Numbered from the stretch's first letter, positions 51,385 to 59,486 are shown. The stretch: 64,000 nt of DNA from CALBPI01 sp039027435 (GCA_039027435.1 JBCCKF010000010.1:1-64000); one strand, 5' to 3'. A program made the numbers and translations. Notes: generated by a model not told the origin, from the letters alone.

Positions 51385-52190
51385 GCGTATTTGCACTCGA
51401 TGACGCTGTTGCGTTGACGCCCGACGACGAGGTCGGCGTGTTCCACGTCAAGGCCGATCAGCGATTCTGGAACATGGATAGTGCTTTCGGAGGTTGGCAA
51501 GCGGTTGCCTGCGCGCAGGCAGTGCGTCAATCCCCATCGATGCGGGGCCAGATCGTTTCACAGCAGGTGATGTTTCAGGCGCCTGTTCGTGCCGACGATT
51601 TGGTGTTGCGTGTCCAGCTAATGGAGCAGCGCCGCACGCTCGATTTTTGGCAGGTTTCACTCAACGACCCGGAACAGGAAAGAATGTTGGCGTCGTGCCA
51701 ACTGGTTGCAGGTGAGCGTCAAACCACAACCATTTCCTATGAACCCCCGGCTCCTGAGCTGCGTTCGTTTGAAGAGTCATTCCCGATTCCTGTCCGCGAG
51801 GGTATGCCAACCTGGTTCAGTCACTATGAAATTCGACTCGCCAAAGGCCGCCCATTTCAAGTCAACAGCTCACCGAGATCTGCGACCTGGGTTCGAGAAC
51901 GTGACGGTCGCCCGCTTGATGACATGGCGCTGCTGTCGATTTGTGATACACCTATGCCGCGGACATTCTTTTGCGCTGACGGGGCAACGCCAGCCTCGAC
52001 GATCGCGCTCGGGACGCATATCTACGCTACCGAAGCGCAGGTCGCTGAGAACAAAGATTCGCCTGTGTTGCTGGATACCTCGGCACGGGTACTTCGCGAT
52101 GGCCTGGTTAACCAGGAGACGGCCGTGTATCGCGAGGACGGCGTCTTGTTAGCGATGAGTTATCAGACAGCACTGTTTCGGGAGCGCTAA
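51381..52190 (+). CDS. Acyl-CoA thioesterase, double hot-dog (TesB-like)
   Basis: A 269-residue protein, GTG start overlapping the lysine gene and preceded by AGGAGAG. It has two hot-dog halves: WNMDSAFGGWQAVACAQAVRQSPSMRGQIVSQQVMFQAPVRADDLVLRVQ and a C-terminal half with TIALGTHIYATEAQVAENKDSPVLLDTSARVLRDGLVNQETAVYREDGVLLAMSYQTALFR. This fits the TesB/4HBT_3 family; the catalytic Asp/Thr/Gln triad was not assigned. A role in fatty-acyl-CoA hydrolysis is a family inference; nothing in the operon explains it. The stop lies seven bases before the convergent hisE. Confidence 0.8.
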   Translation: MSVFALDDAVALTPDDEVGVFHVKADQRFWNMDSAFGGWQAVACAQAVRQSPSMRGQIVSQQVMFQAPVRADDLVLRVQLMEQRRTLDFWQVSLNDPEQERMLASCQLVAGERQTTTISYEPPAPELRSFEESFPIPVREGMPTWFSHYEIRLAKGRPFQVNSSPRSATWVRERDGRPLDDMALLSICDTPMPRTFFCADGATPASTIALGTHIYATEAQVAENKDSPVLLDTSARVLRDGLVNQETAVYREDGVLLAMSYQTALFRER

Positions 52191-52197
52191 CAGCCGG

Positions 52198-52482
52198 TCA
52201 GTCGCTATGGCGCTGGGAGAGTTCGGCTTCAACATGCGCCCATCCGAGATCTCTCGCGACCAAAAGCACATTCAAGTGATAAAGCAGATCGGCGCATTCA
52301 CCGATAAGCGCCTCATCCGACTCCGCGATGGCGGCGAGTGCCACTTCCACGCCTTCTTCACCCACCTTCTGCGCGATGCGTCGAATACCGTCCTGCAATA
52401 GGCGAACTGTGTAGCTGTGTATGGCGTCAGCGTCGGTTTTTCTATCGAGAATCGTTTGTTCGAGCTGGTTGAGTATTTCCAT
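52198..52482 (-). CDS. hisE: Phosphoribosyl-ATP pyrophosphatase
   Basis: Start at ATG 52482 (MEILNQLEQTIL); 94 residues. The MazG-like helices read VRLLQDGIRRIAQKVGEEGVEVALAA and DEALIGECADLLYHLNVLL, with the conserved acidic metal ligands (EEGVE; E/D in ECADLLYH). It removes pyrophosphate from PR-ATP in histidine synthesis. It is the stand-alone HisE form: the HisI cyclohydrolase part that is fused to HisE in E. coli is absent here and not found elsewhere in the operon. It starts two bases after hisF. Confidence 0.95.
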   Translation of the reverse strand: MEILNQLEQTILDRKTDADAIHSYTVRLLQDGIRRIAQKVGEEGVEVALAAIAESDEALIGECADLLYHLNVLLVARDLGWAHVEAELSQRHSD

Positions 52483-52483
52483 C

Positions 52484-53272
52484 TCAGGCCGCCTCCGGGC
52501 TTCTGGTGACGCGAACAGCGATCGATTCGCCAGAGAGGTAGTGCTTGAGATCCGGGATCGCGATCTCGCCACTGTGGAAGACGCTGGCGGCGAGTGCGCC
52601 GTCCACACGGCATTGCTTGAATACTTGCGCGAAGTGTTCCAACGCTCCGGCGCCTCCCGATGCGATCAAGGGTACTTCACAGAGATCACGCACCGCGCTC
52701 AATTGCTTAAGGTCATATCCCTGGCGCACGCCATCCTGATTCATGCAGTTGAGTACGATCTCGCCGGCCCCTCGCGCCTGGACTTCAACAACCCACTCTC
52801 GTGTCAGTCTCGACGTGTTGCTCGTGCGGTTGGGGTCTCCGGTGTACTGATAGACGTGCCAATCATCACCTTCCCAGCGCGTGTCCACGCCGACAACGAC
52901 GCACTGGCGTCCGAAACGAGCCGCTAGATCATTGATTAATTCAGGCTGTTCAAGGGCAGGGGAGTTGATGGATATCTTGTCCGCACCACGATTCAGCACT
53001 TCGGTGGCATCGTTGATCGACCGTATGCCACCGGCAACGCAGAACGGCAGGTCGAGTACTTCGGCCACCGAGCTCACCCAGCTTCGATCAACGCTCCGCC
53101 CATCCGGGCTCGCAGTGATGTCGTAAAAAACAAGCTCATCGGCGCCCTCATCACGATAGCGACGTGCCAGTTCGATGATGTCACCGACGATGCGGTGATT
53201 TGCAAACTGAACACCCTTGACCACCTTACCGTCACGAACGTCGAGGCAGGGGATTATGCGTTTGGTCAGAAT
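52484..53272 (-). CDS. hisF: Imidazole glycerol phosphate synthase subunit HisF, AUU start
   Basis: The (beta-alpha)8 cyclase subunit reads LTKRIIPCLDV-type N-terminus, then GADELVFYDITAS, VAGGIRSI, ADKISINSPAL and LIASGGAGALEHF. The catalytic Asp (CLDV) lies upstream of the first conventional start (GTG 53224), which therefore cannot be right. Going upstream to the hisA stop, the frame offers no ATG, GTG or TTG. ATT at 53270-53272 gives M-L-T-K-R-I-I-P, aligning exactly with MLAKRIIP of E. coli, and lies eight bases after AGGAG; CTG at 53267-53269 is the alternative. 262 residues, near the family's 258. It pairs with HisH. Confidence 0.93.
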   Translation of the reverse strand: MLTKRIIPCLDVRDGKVVKGVQFANHRIVGDIIELARRYRDEGADELVFYDITASPDGRSVDRSWVSSVAEVLDLPFCVAGGIRSINDATEVLNRGADKISINSPALEQPELINDLAARFGRQCVVVGVDTRWEGDDWHVYQYTGDPNRTSNTSRLTREWVVEVQARGAGEIVLNCMNQDGVRQGYDLKQLSAVRDLCEVPLIASGGAGALEHFAQVFKQCRVDGALAASVFHSGEIAIPDLKHYLSGESIAVRVTRSPEAA

Positions 53273-53994
53273 GATCGTATCTCCTGATCGGTGATTTTGC
53301 CTTCGAGGAGTGCACGTCCTGTAATGGCACCACTGACGCCGGTCGAACGTAATGCGACCAAATCGTCAAGGTCACTGACCCCGCCCGACGCCTGGACGGC
53401 AAGCATTGGGTAGTCTTGGACCAACTCCTGGTAGAGCGCTACAGAGGGTCCGGTCATTGCGCCATCCCGACTGATGTCGGTGCACAGCACGTGCTTCAGC
53501 CCGACGGGCAGGTACTTCTCGATCAAACGCTGCAGCGTCATAGCATGCGTTTCTGTCCATCCGTGTGTAGCGACATTTGCGTCACCTTCGTCGCTGATTC
53601 GTACATCGATGGCCAACACAATTCTGTCTGTACCGAACTTTTCGAACCAGCCCGCGACAAGCGAAGGTTGTGTCACAGCAAGGCTACCTATGACGATACG
53701 GGTCACACCTGCATCAAACAGGGCTTCCACATGGGATAGCTCACGCAATCCACCACCCACTTGTACCTCTGCTCCTGTCGCCTCGATCACCCGTTTCAGG
53801 ACGTCCGCGTTTCGCGGAACACCATCGAGAGCGCCGTCAAGATCGACAACGTGTAGCTTTTTCAGTTCGAGCGATGCGTAATGACGCGCGAGCTCAGCGG
53901 GTTCGACGTCATAGCTTGTCTGCTTACTGTAGTCGCCGTGCAGCAGGCGAACAGTCTTGCCGCCACGAATATCAATTGCCGGAATGATCTGCAC
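53266..53994 (-). CDS. hisA: Phosphoribosylformimino-5-aminoimidazole carboxamide ribotide isomerase
   Basis: Start at GTG 53994 (MQIIPAIDIRGG), one base past the hisH stop; 242 residues. A TIM barrel with the first catalytic Asp in PAIDIRGGKTVRL, VDLDGALDG, VQVGGGLREL, VIGSLAV, and the second Asp in CTDISRDGAMTGP, ending ASGGVSDLDDL and GAITGRALLEGKI. It performs the Amadori isomerisation before HisHF. An upstream ATG at 54033 lies inside hisH and is not used. Confidence 0.96.
   Translation of the reverse strand: MQIIPAIDIRGGKTVRLLHGDYSKQTSYDVEPAELARHYASLELKKLHVVDLDGALDGVPRNADVLKRVIEATGAEVQVGGGLRELSHVEALFDAGVTRIVIGSLAVTQPSLVAGWFEKFGTDRIVLAIDVRISDEGDANVATHGWTETHAMTLQRLIEKYLPVGLKHVLCTDISRDGAMTGPSVALYQELVQDYPMLAVQASGGVSDLDDLVALRSTGVSGAITGRALLEGKITDQEIRSF
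53270..53285 (-). promoter_or_regulatory. hisF: Shine-Dalgarno and AUU start of hisF, overlapping the hisA end
   Basis: On the minus strand AGGAG (53285-53281), eight bases (ATACGATC), then ATT (53272-53270), CTG, with the hisA TGA at 53268-53266. Spacing favours ATT over CTG. Translation of hisF is probably coupled to hisA termination. Confidence 0.7.
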
Positions 53995-53995
53995 G

Positions 53996-54595
53996 CTAAT
54001 CGAGCTCCAGGAAATTGCTGAGGAGCTGGGCACCCGCGGTGGAAGAACGCTCCGGATGGAACTGTGTGCCTGTGAAATTATCTTTGCGAATCACAGCCGC
54101 GAAGTCGCGCGTGTAGCGACAACTCGCGACGGTACTGTCGCCAACGGGTATCGCGTAACTGTGCACGAAGTAAAAATAGTCATCGACGGAAATGTCACGC
54201 AGGAGCGGGTCGTCGTCGATCCGATTTAGCTGATTCCAACCCATGTGCGGAACAGTTTCTTCCGGCGAAGGCATCAATTGCTCTGTGCGATCCGGAGTGA
54301 TACCAAGACAGCGTGCGCCTTGTTCCTCAGAAAAAGTTGCCAGCAGTTGCATGCCGAGGCAGATGCCAAGTACCGGTTGTTCCAGCTTTTTGATCGGTTC
54401 GATGAGATCAAGCTCGTCCAGACGCTGCATGGCATCCATGGCGGCACCAACGCCTGGCAGAACGACATGGCTCGCGGCCTGCAGTTCGTTGATTTCCGTT
54501 GTCAGCAGTGTATCTGTGCCGAGACGTTCCAGCGCAAAGCGCAGTGAAGCGATGTTGGCACCACCCGTGTCCACGATAGCAACTTGTTTGCTCAC
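53996..54595 (-). CDS. hisH: Imidazole glycerol phosphate synthase subunit HisH
   Basis: A 199-residue class I glutamine amidotransferase: IVDTGGANIASLRFALERLG, VLPGVGAAMDAM, the nucleophile C79 in VLGICLGMQLL, and the His/Glu pair in GTQFHPERSS. It delivers ammonia to HisF. The start overlaps the hisB stop by four bases. One point: the usual DYG near the N-terminus reads DTG, a mild variation. Confidence 0.96.
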   Translation of the reverse strand: MSKQVAIVDTGGANIASLRFALERLGTDTLLTTEINELQAASHVVLPGVGAAMDAMQRLDELDLIEPIKKLEQPVLGICLGMQLLATFSEEQGARCLGITPDRTEQLMPSPEETVPHMGWNQLNRIDDDPLLRDISVDDYFYFVHSYAIPVGDSTVASCRYTRDFAAVIRKDNFTGTQFHPERSSTAGAQLLSNFLELD

Positions 54596-55656
54596 AGGAT
54601 TCCCTTGGTTGATGGGAGCTCTCCACCCGATCGCTCCAGCGCCGGTCGGAGTGCACGTCCGAGTGCTTTAAAGCAGCCTTCGACGATGTGATGGTCGTTG
54701 TCGCCGTCCGCTCGAATATGGATGGCCGCGCCTAGTGCCTGAGCGAACGATTGGAAAAAATGCGGCAACATCTCACTCGCGAGCTCCCCGATACGTTCAC
54801 GTCGCAAAGTCACCTCGTAACGACTTGCCGGACGACCTGACAGATCGACAGCAACCGTTGTCTGCGCTTCATCCATCGGCAGCACGAAGCCATACCTTCC
54901 GATGCCTTTTTTGTCGCCGAGGGCCTCTCTCACTGCGGCGCCTAGTGTGAGCGCGATATCCTCGATGGTGTGGTGATCGTCGATATGCAGATCGCCGGTG
55001 CAAGTAAGTGTCAGTGCGAACCCACCGTGTTTGCCCAATTGCTCAAGCATGTGGTCGAGAAATCCGATGCCCGTCGAAATACGTTGCGGCCCTGGCGCAT
55101 CGAGGTCGACCTCACAATCGATCCGGGTCTCGTTCGTATTGCGCGAGAGGGTGGCGGTGCGCGGCAGATCCAGCAGTTGGTGTGCGATGCCATCCCAATT
55201 GAGACTGTCGTCGAGGAGAAAACCCTGGATACCGATCGCATCAGCCAGTTGTACGTCGGTTACTCGGTCGCCAACCACAGCTGAACGTTCCATGTCGATC
55301 AGGTTCGCAGCAAGAAAACGGGTCAATAGTCCGGTTGCCGGCTTTCGGCATTGGCAACCGTCTTCAGGTCGGTGTGGGCAAACAAAAGTCTCGGCAAATG
55401 TGATCCCCTGACTTTCGAATAGCTGCACCATGAACTCATGCGGTTCTGTGAATTCTGCTTCGGGGAACGATTCTGTGCCGAGTCCGTCCTGATTGGTCAC
55501 CATGACGAGCTCCCAGCCTGCGTCGAGCAATCGTTGCAGAGCATTGATCACTCCTGGCACCAACCGAATCTTATCGATCCGATCGACTTGCTCATCCGCG
55601 GGCTCCTCGATGAGGGTGCCATCACGATCAACGAACAGAATTGATCTCTTGGACAT
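54592..55656 (-). CDS. hisB: Bifunctional histidinol-phosphatase/imidazoleglycerol-phosphate dehydratase
   Basis: A 354-residue fusion. The N-terminal HAD phosphatase has D10xD12 (FVDRDGTLIEEP), a zinc-type loop (CPHRPEDGCQCRKP) and VVGDRVTDVQLA. From about residue 165 the IGP dehydratase follows (TGIGFLDHMLEQLGKHGGFALTLTC, DDHHTIEDIALTLG, RPASRYEV, HFFQSFAQALGAAIHI, NDHHIVEGCFKALGRALR). Two steps of histidine synthesis are thus in one protein, as in enterobacteria and xanthomonads. It overlaps hisH by four bases and shares one base with hisC. Confidence 0.97.
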   Translation of the reverse strand: MSKRSILFVDRDGTLIEEPADEQVDRIDKIRLVPGVINALQRLLDAGWELVMVTNQDGLGTESFPEAEFTEPHEFMVQLFESQGITFAETFVCPHRPEDGCQCRKPATGLLTRFLAANLIDMERSAVVGDRVTDVQLADAIGIQGFLLDDSLNWDGIAHQLLDLPRTATLSRNTNETRIDCEVDLDAPGPQRISTGIGFLDHMLEQLGKHGGFALTLTCTGDLHIDDHHTIEDIALTLGAAVREALGDKKGIGRYGFVLPMDEAQTTVAVDLSGRPASRYEVTLRRERIGELASEMLPHFFQSFAQALGAAIHIRADGDNDHHIVEGCFKALGRALRPALERSGGELPSTKGIL

Positions 55657-56738
55657 TACGCAATACCTCTCGAACGAACATCGAGCGACTGTAGCGTCTC
55701 TATCAAACGCTCATTGTCCGCGCCTGCGCCTACTGAAATGCGCAGGCAGTTGTGTGTGAGCGGGGCGGTGCTGAAGTCGCGCAGCAATAGTCCACTTTGT
55801 GCGGCGGCCTCGAGGACCAACTGCGGCTCGCGAAACCTCACCAGAAGAAAGTTGGCATCACTCGGATAGACCTGCTCGACGAGGTCCATATCTTCCAGCG
55901 CCGCCGCGAGCCGTTTGCGCTCAGCGACAATCCACTCAAGTCGAGCGGGCATTGACGCCACAGCCTCCTCGGCAAGCACAGCGAGTGCTGCATCAGAGCT
56001 TGGCGTGGGCACCGCATACGGCGGCATGGTCTTGGCGAGCAATTCGATCAATTCCGCAGGTCCCAGTGCAGCACCGCAGCGTGCTCCGGCAAGGCCATAG
56101 GCTTTGGACATCGTTCTCAGCATCACGATGTTCGGATGCTCAAGCAACGACATCATCGCATCGAGGTTCGCGAATTCCGCATAGGCGCCGTCGACCACCA
56201 CAATGCCGCGACCGGAGATTGCTGCAGCCAATCGAGCGATCTCGGATACCGGTTGTGCGTTTCCTGTTGGGTTATTCGGCGACGTTACGAAAACCAAACG
56301 GTCGGTCCCAAGCCAGCTGTCGACGATGGCGTCCGCAGGCAGCGTGAACCCGCGCTCCTCGACCAGCGGAACACTGCGAACTGCCGCACCCTGAAGGTTG
56401 GCGTACACGCTATACATGCCAAACGTCGGTGGCGAGATCACAATGCCGTCAATATTGGGACGACAAAAGCAACGAATCAGTAAGTCAATTGCTTCGCTAC
56501 TGCCACGCGTTACAAACACGTTCTTGTCTGAAACACCGAAATGCGCAGCCAGAGTTTGGGTAAGTGCCTTTGGTCGTGCTTCAGGGTAGCGGTGCATGCC
56601 ATCGGGGGAGGTGTCTCCGTCGCTGCGCAAGGGTGACTCGTTGGCGTTTAACCGAACCGCGCCCTCGGCATAGTTGGCGGGAACATAAGCCTTGAGCGCC
56701 CGGACTTCGGGACGTGCGAGTTCGATGATCGACGTCAT
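55656..56738 (-). CDS. hisC: Histidinol-phosphate aminotransferase
   Basis: A 360-residue fold-type I aminotransferase: RLNANESPL at the N-terminus, TRGSSEAIDLLIR, SPNNPTGN, VVDGAYAEF and the PLP lysine K212 in RTMSKAYGLAGAR, ending HNCLRISVG. It makes histidinol phosphate. The ATG overlaps the hisD stop by four bases. No second copy is seen near pheA/aroA in this window. Confidence 0.96.
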   Translation of the reverse strand: MTSIIELARPEVRALKAYVPANYAEGAVRLNANESPLRSDGDTSPDGMHRYPEARPKALTQTLAAHFGVSDKNVFVTRGSSEAIDLLIRCFCRPNIDGIVISPPTFGMYSVYANLQGAAVRSVPLVEERGFTLPADAIVDSWLGTDRLVFVTSPNNPTGNAQPVSEIARLAAAISGRGIVVVDGAYAEFANLDAMMSLLEHPNIVMLRTMSKAYGLAGARCGAALGPAELIELLAKTMPPYAVPTPSSDAALAVLAEEAVASMPARLEWIVAERKRLAAALEDMDLVEQVYPSDANFLLVRFREPQLVLEAAAQSGLLLRDFSTAPLTHNCLRISVGAGADNERLIETLQSLDVRSRGIA

Positions 56739-58036
56739 AACGAATCCAGCCGTACACTAACAGCACGTTCGTGCGCATCAAGATGCTCCAGCGTAGCAAG
56801 CGTTTGTGCGACGGGGCCGAGCGCGCGCAGCCCTGCCTCTGAGGCCTCCTGTACCGTCACGAACTTCTGGAACTGTTCCACACCCAGGCCGGAGTAGTTG
56901 CGTGCAAACCCGTAGGTGGGCAAAACATGATTGGTGCCACTGCAGTAATCGCCAAGTGATTCCGGTGTCCAGGGACCAAGGAACACCGAACCCGCATTGG
57001 TGATCGCCGGGAGCAGGGCTCTCGCATCATGAGTGTTGATGATCAGGTGCTCCGGCGCGTAACGATTGCTGACAGTTACGGCTTCGTCGAGGGTTGCGAC
57101 GCGCACGAGCCGACTGTTGGCCATCGCCTCGCTGGCAATCGCTTTTCTCGGCAATGCGTCAAGCTGCACCTGAAGCGCCTTTTGGACTGCCTCGATCAAC
57201 TCGCTGGACGTGCAAAGCAATACAACTTGCGAATCCTCGCCGTGCTCGGCCTGTGAGAGCAGATCAGCAGCGACAACCTCGGCGCGTGCAGACTCATCGG
57301 CAATGACCAGAACTTCGGAAGGTCCGGCGGGCAAGTCCTGCGCTGCGCCGTTGGGGTCCGCGGACACCTGCGACTTGGCTTCCGCAACAAAAGCGTTGCC
57401 CGGTCCGAAGATCTTCGATACTCGGGGTATCGATTCCGTGCCATAAGCCATAGCGGCGATCGCCTGAGCGCCACCAACGCGAAACACTCGCGTAACTCCT
57501 GTACGTTTTGCAACGTACAAAATCGCCGGGTCGAGTGTGCCGTCTGCACGAGGCGGGGCGCACAGAATACGGTTGGGGCAGCCAGCGATTTGTGCGGGTA
57601 CGGCCATCATGATCGCGGCAGAGGGTAGCGGTGCGGTTCCGGCCGGGACGTATAGACCCACGGTCTCCATCGGTCGCGTCAATCGCTCACAACGAACACC
57701 GGGGGTCGTGGTGACGTCAATGTCATCAGTGCGTTGTGCGGTGTGAAAAGTACGCACGTTGGTTATGGCCGTTTTGATTGCCCGCCTCTGGGGCTTGGTT
57801 AGGAGCGCCTTGGCAGCCTCGATTTCATCTGAGGTAACCTCGAACCGATCGATATCGACGCGGTCAAAACGTGTGGTCAGCTCGCGCAGGGCTGCATCGC
57901 CGTTGGCTTGAACGTTGGCGATGATGTCGCGCACCGCAGTCCGGATACTCTGATCTTCAATAACCGCAGGCCGTTGCAAAACCGTGTCGCGTTCGGATTC
58001 GCTCAGTTGGGCCCAATCAAGTACGGAAACCTTCAT
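56735..58036 (-). CDS. hisD: Histidinol dehydrogenase
   Basis: Start at ATG 58036 (MKVSVLDWAQL), overlapping the hisG stop by four bases; 433 residues. Motifs: VGLYVPAGTAPLPSAAIMMAVPAQIAGC, GGAQAIAAMAYGTESIPRV, KIFGPGNAFVAEAK, LPAGPSEVLVIADESA, SQAEHGEDSQVVL with the zinc ligands, and GDYCSGTNHVLPT. It carries out the last two oxidations to histidine. The longer frame upstream overlaps hisG and is not used. Confidence 0.97.
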   Translation of the reverse strand: MKVSVLDWAQLSESERDTVLQRPAVIEDQSIRTAVRDIIANVQANGDAALRELTTRFDRVDIDRFEVTSDEIEAAKALLTKPQRRAIKTAITNVRTFHTAQRTDDIDVTTTPGVRCERLTRPMETVGLYVPAGTAPLPSAAIMMAVPAQIAGCPNRILCAPPRADGTLDPAILYVAKRTGVTRVFRVGGAQAIAAMAYGTESIPRVSKIFGPGNAFVAEAKSQVSADPNGAAQDLPAGPSEVLVIADESARAEVVAADLLSQAEHGEDSQVVLLCTSSELIEAVQKALQVQLDALPRKAIASEAMANSRLVRVATLDEAVTVSNRYAPEHLIINTHDARALLPAITNAGSVFLGPWTPESLGDYCSGTNHVLPTYGFARNYSGLGVEQFQKFVTVQEASEAGLRALGPVAQTLATLEHLDAHERAVSVRLDSL

Positions 58037-58935
58037 GCGAGCATTTTCTCCACCGGCAAAACCAGCATAGAACTCGCGCCTGCTGCCTTGAGGGATTCCA
58101 GTGTTTCCCAAAAAACGTTCTCGCGGCAGACAGCATGTACCGCAACGCGATCGTCGAGTCCTTCAAGTGGTAAGACAGTCGGCGCCTCAGTGCCAGGTAG
58201 AATCTGGGTGATCTCAGTCAGAGCTTCTCGAGGGGCATGCAGCATGATGTACTTGCTCTCGCTCACCTGCATGACGCCCTGCATGCGTTGCAGCAGTCTG
58301 TCGATCCACTCCTGCTTGTAATCAGAGAGCGTCACCGGTGTCTGAATCAGGCAGACTTCACTTTCCAACAGCGTTGCCAGTTCATCCAGGCCATTCGCCG
58401 CGAGGGTCGATCCGGTCGAGACCAGATCGCAGATGAACTCCGCTTTGCCAAGGCGCGGTGCGATCTCAACCGCGCCACTGAAGTAGACGACTTCGGCGTC
58501 GATGCCCGAGCGTTGCAAGTAGTCACGGGTGATTGCGGGGTAGCTTGTAGCAATGCGCTTGTTCTGCAAGCTTGCGGGTCCTTCCCATTCCGTGCCCTTG
58601 GCCGCCGCCAAAGACAACCGGCAGTGTCCGAATCCAAGTTTCCGTAGCAGCTTAAACGGCGCTCCCTCCGATCCGAGCGAGCCGTTCAGTCGCGTTTCGT
58701 CGAGAATATTCAGGCCTGCTATGCCGAGATCGCACACATCCTCTGCCACCAACCCGGGAATATCATCATCGCGGACCAAGAGCAGATCGATAGGCATGTT
58801 TTCGCCATAGCAGAACAGCTGATCTTTGCTGGTTCTGATTTCGAGGCCGCATCGCTGTAACAACGAGAGGGTTTTGTCGGTCAGGCGCCCCGACTTTTGT
58901 ACGGCGACGCGCAGCCGTTGCTCGTCTTTTGACAT
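58033..58935 (-). CDS. hisG: ATP phosphoribosyltransferase, long form
   Basis: A 300-residue long-form HisG: VAVQKSGRLTDKTLSLLQRCGL, LLLVRDDDIPGLVAEDVCDLGIAGLNIL, RIATSYPAITRDYLQ, and EICDLVSTGSTLAANGL-like phosphate loop (FICDLVSTGSTLAANGLDEL). The last ~75 residues are an ACT-like regulatory domain for histidine feedback. It catalyses the committed step. Fifteen bases separate its start from the preceding TrpR-type gene, so it is in the same transcript. Confidence 0.97.
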   Translation of the reverse strand: MSKDEQRLRVAVQKSGRLTDKTLSLLQRCGLEIRTSKDQLFCYGENMPIDLLLVRDDDIPGLVAEDVCDLGIAGLNILDETRLNGSLGSEGAPFKLLRKLGFGHCRLSLAAAKGTEWEGPASLQNKRIATSYPAITRDYLQRSGIDAEVVYFSGAVEIAPRLGKAEFICDLVSTGSTLAANGLDELATLLESEVCLIQTPVTLSDYKQEWIDRLLQRMQGVMQVSESKYIMLHAPREALTEITQILPGTEAPTVLPLEGLDDRVAVHAVCRENVFWETLESLKAAGASSMLVLPVEKMLA

Positions 58936-58950
58936 GCTGGTTAGTTCCCT

Positions 58951-59262
58951 TTATTCAGTTTCGGCGAGGGCACTCAGGGCCGCGTGATAGCCGCCCGCGC
59001 CTTGATTGAGACAGCGCGCCACTCGACCAATGGTCGTTACACTGACACCGGTTTCGGCCTGAATCGTGCGATATGCCTTGCCGGCTTGGAGTTGCAGGAC
59101 GACGTTCCACCGGTCAGCGAGAGCCTGAAGCTCTGCAGGGGTGCACAAATCAATGAGCAGCGCGTGAATCTCGTCTGGTTTCGTCACCGCTGCAATAGCG
59201 TCTGACAGGGCTTTTTCCGAGCGAATGTCGCTGCGGGTTGCCACTTCACGATTCGGTTTCAT
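58951..59262 (-). CDS. TrpR/YerC-family regulator heading the his operon
   Basis: A 103-residue, all-helical protein with the Trp-repressor superfamily core: LIDLCTPAELQALADRWNVVLQLQAGKAYRTIQAETGVSVTTIGRVARCLN, in which the last helices are the helix-turn-helix. The family (YerC/YecD) is found before hisG in several proteobacteria, and I recall it being proposed as histidine regulator HisR in Xanthomonadales. An inverted repeat built like a Trp operator lies 12 bases upstream of its ATG. Effector and binding are inferred, not shown. Confidence 0.85.
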   Translation of the reverse strand: MKPNREVATRSDIRSEKALSDAIAAVTKPDEIHALLIDLCTPAELQALADRWNVVLQLQAGKAYRTIQAETGVSVTTIGRVARCLNQGAGGYHAALSALAETE

Positions 59263-59273
59263 GTCGTATCAGT

Positions 59274-59291
59274 GTATTAGCGTGCTATTAC
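59274..59291 (-). promoter_or_regulatory. Candidate operator of the TrpR-type his regulator
   Basis: GTATTAGCGTGCTATTAC is an 8-2-8 inverted repeat with one mismatched pair (GTAnTAGC-nn-GCTAnTAC), similar in layout to the E. coli TrpR operator. It overlaps or directly follows the predicted his transcription start near 59293. Confidence 0.65.
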
Positions 59292-59299
59292 GTTGGCGC

Positions 59300-59328
59300 A
59301 TGTTAACGCCGACTTGCGTCACGTGCAA
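59300..59328 (-). promoter_or_regulatory. Candidate his operon promoter
   Basis: Minus strand TTGCAC (59328-59323), 17-base spacer, TAACAT (59305-59300). Its predicted start is next to the inverted repeat at 59274-59291, where a bound repressor would interfere. Confidence 0.45.
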
Positions 59329-59340
59329 GCACAAACACTG

Positions 59341-59369
59341 TTGACAATCGCGCTTCATCAATGAACCAT
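59341..59369 (+). promoter_or_regulatory. Candidate metY-metX promoter
   Basis: A perfect -35 TTGACA at 59341-59346 with a 17-base spacer to AACCAT (59364-59369), a weak -10. The implied start near 59376 coincides with the beginning of the SAM-I aptamer at 59378, which supports the call despite the poor -10. Confidence 0.45.
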
Positions 59370-59377
59370 CCACTTTG

Positions 59378-59486
59378 CTCATCGAGACCGGCGGAGGGAC
59401 AGGCCCTTTGATGCCGGGGCAACCTGCAAATTTATTGCAAGGTGCCAACTCCTGCGGTCGATCTTGAAGATCGGGCGACAGATGAG
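59378..59486 (+). ncRNA. SAM-I (S-box) riboswitch
   Basis: P1 is closed by CTCATC (59378-59383) and GATGAG (59481-59486). Inside are the conserved S-box segments GGAGGGACAGGCCC, GATGCCGGGGCAACC, a P3 hairpin (TGCAAATTTATTGCA), GGTGCCAACTCCTGC and a P4 hairpin (CGATCTTGAAGATCG). The order and spacing match the SAM-I aptamer. It controls metY-metX in response to S-adenosylmethionine. No terminator with a T-run follows, so control is probably at translation (see next entry). S-boxes are uncommon in gammaproteobacteria but known in xanthomonads. Confidence 0.95.

Noticed and set aside
53224..53226. GTG as start of hisF (product beginning MVKGVQF)
   Set aside because: It would remove the RIIPCLDV strand with the catalytic Asp, which is present and in frame just upstream.
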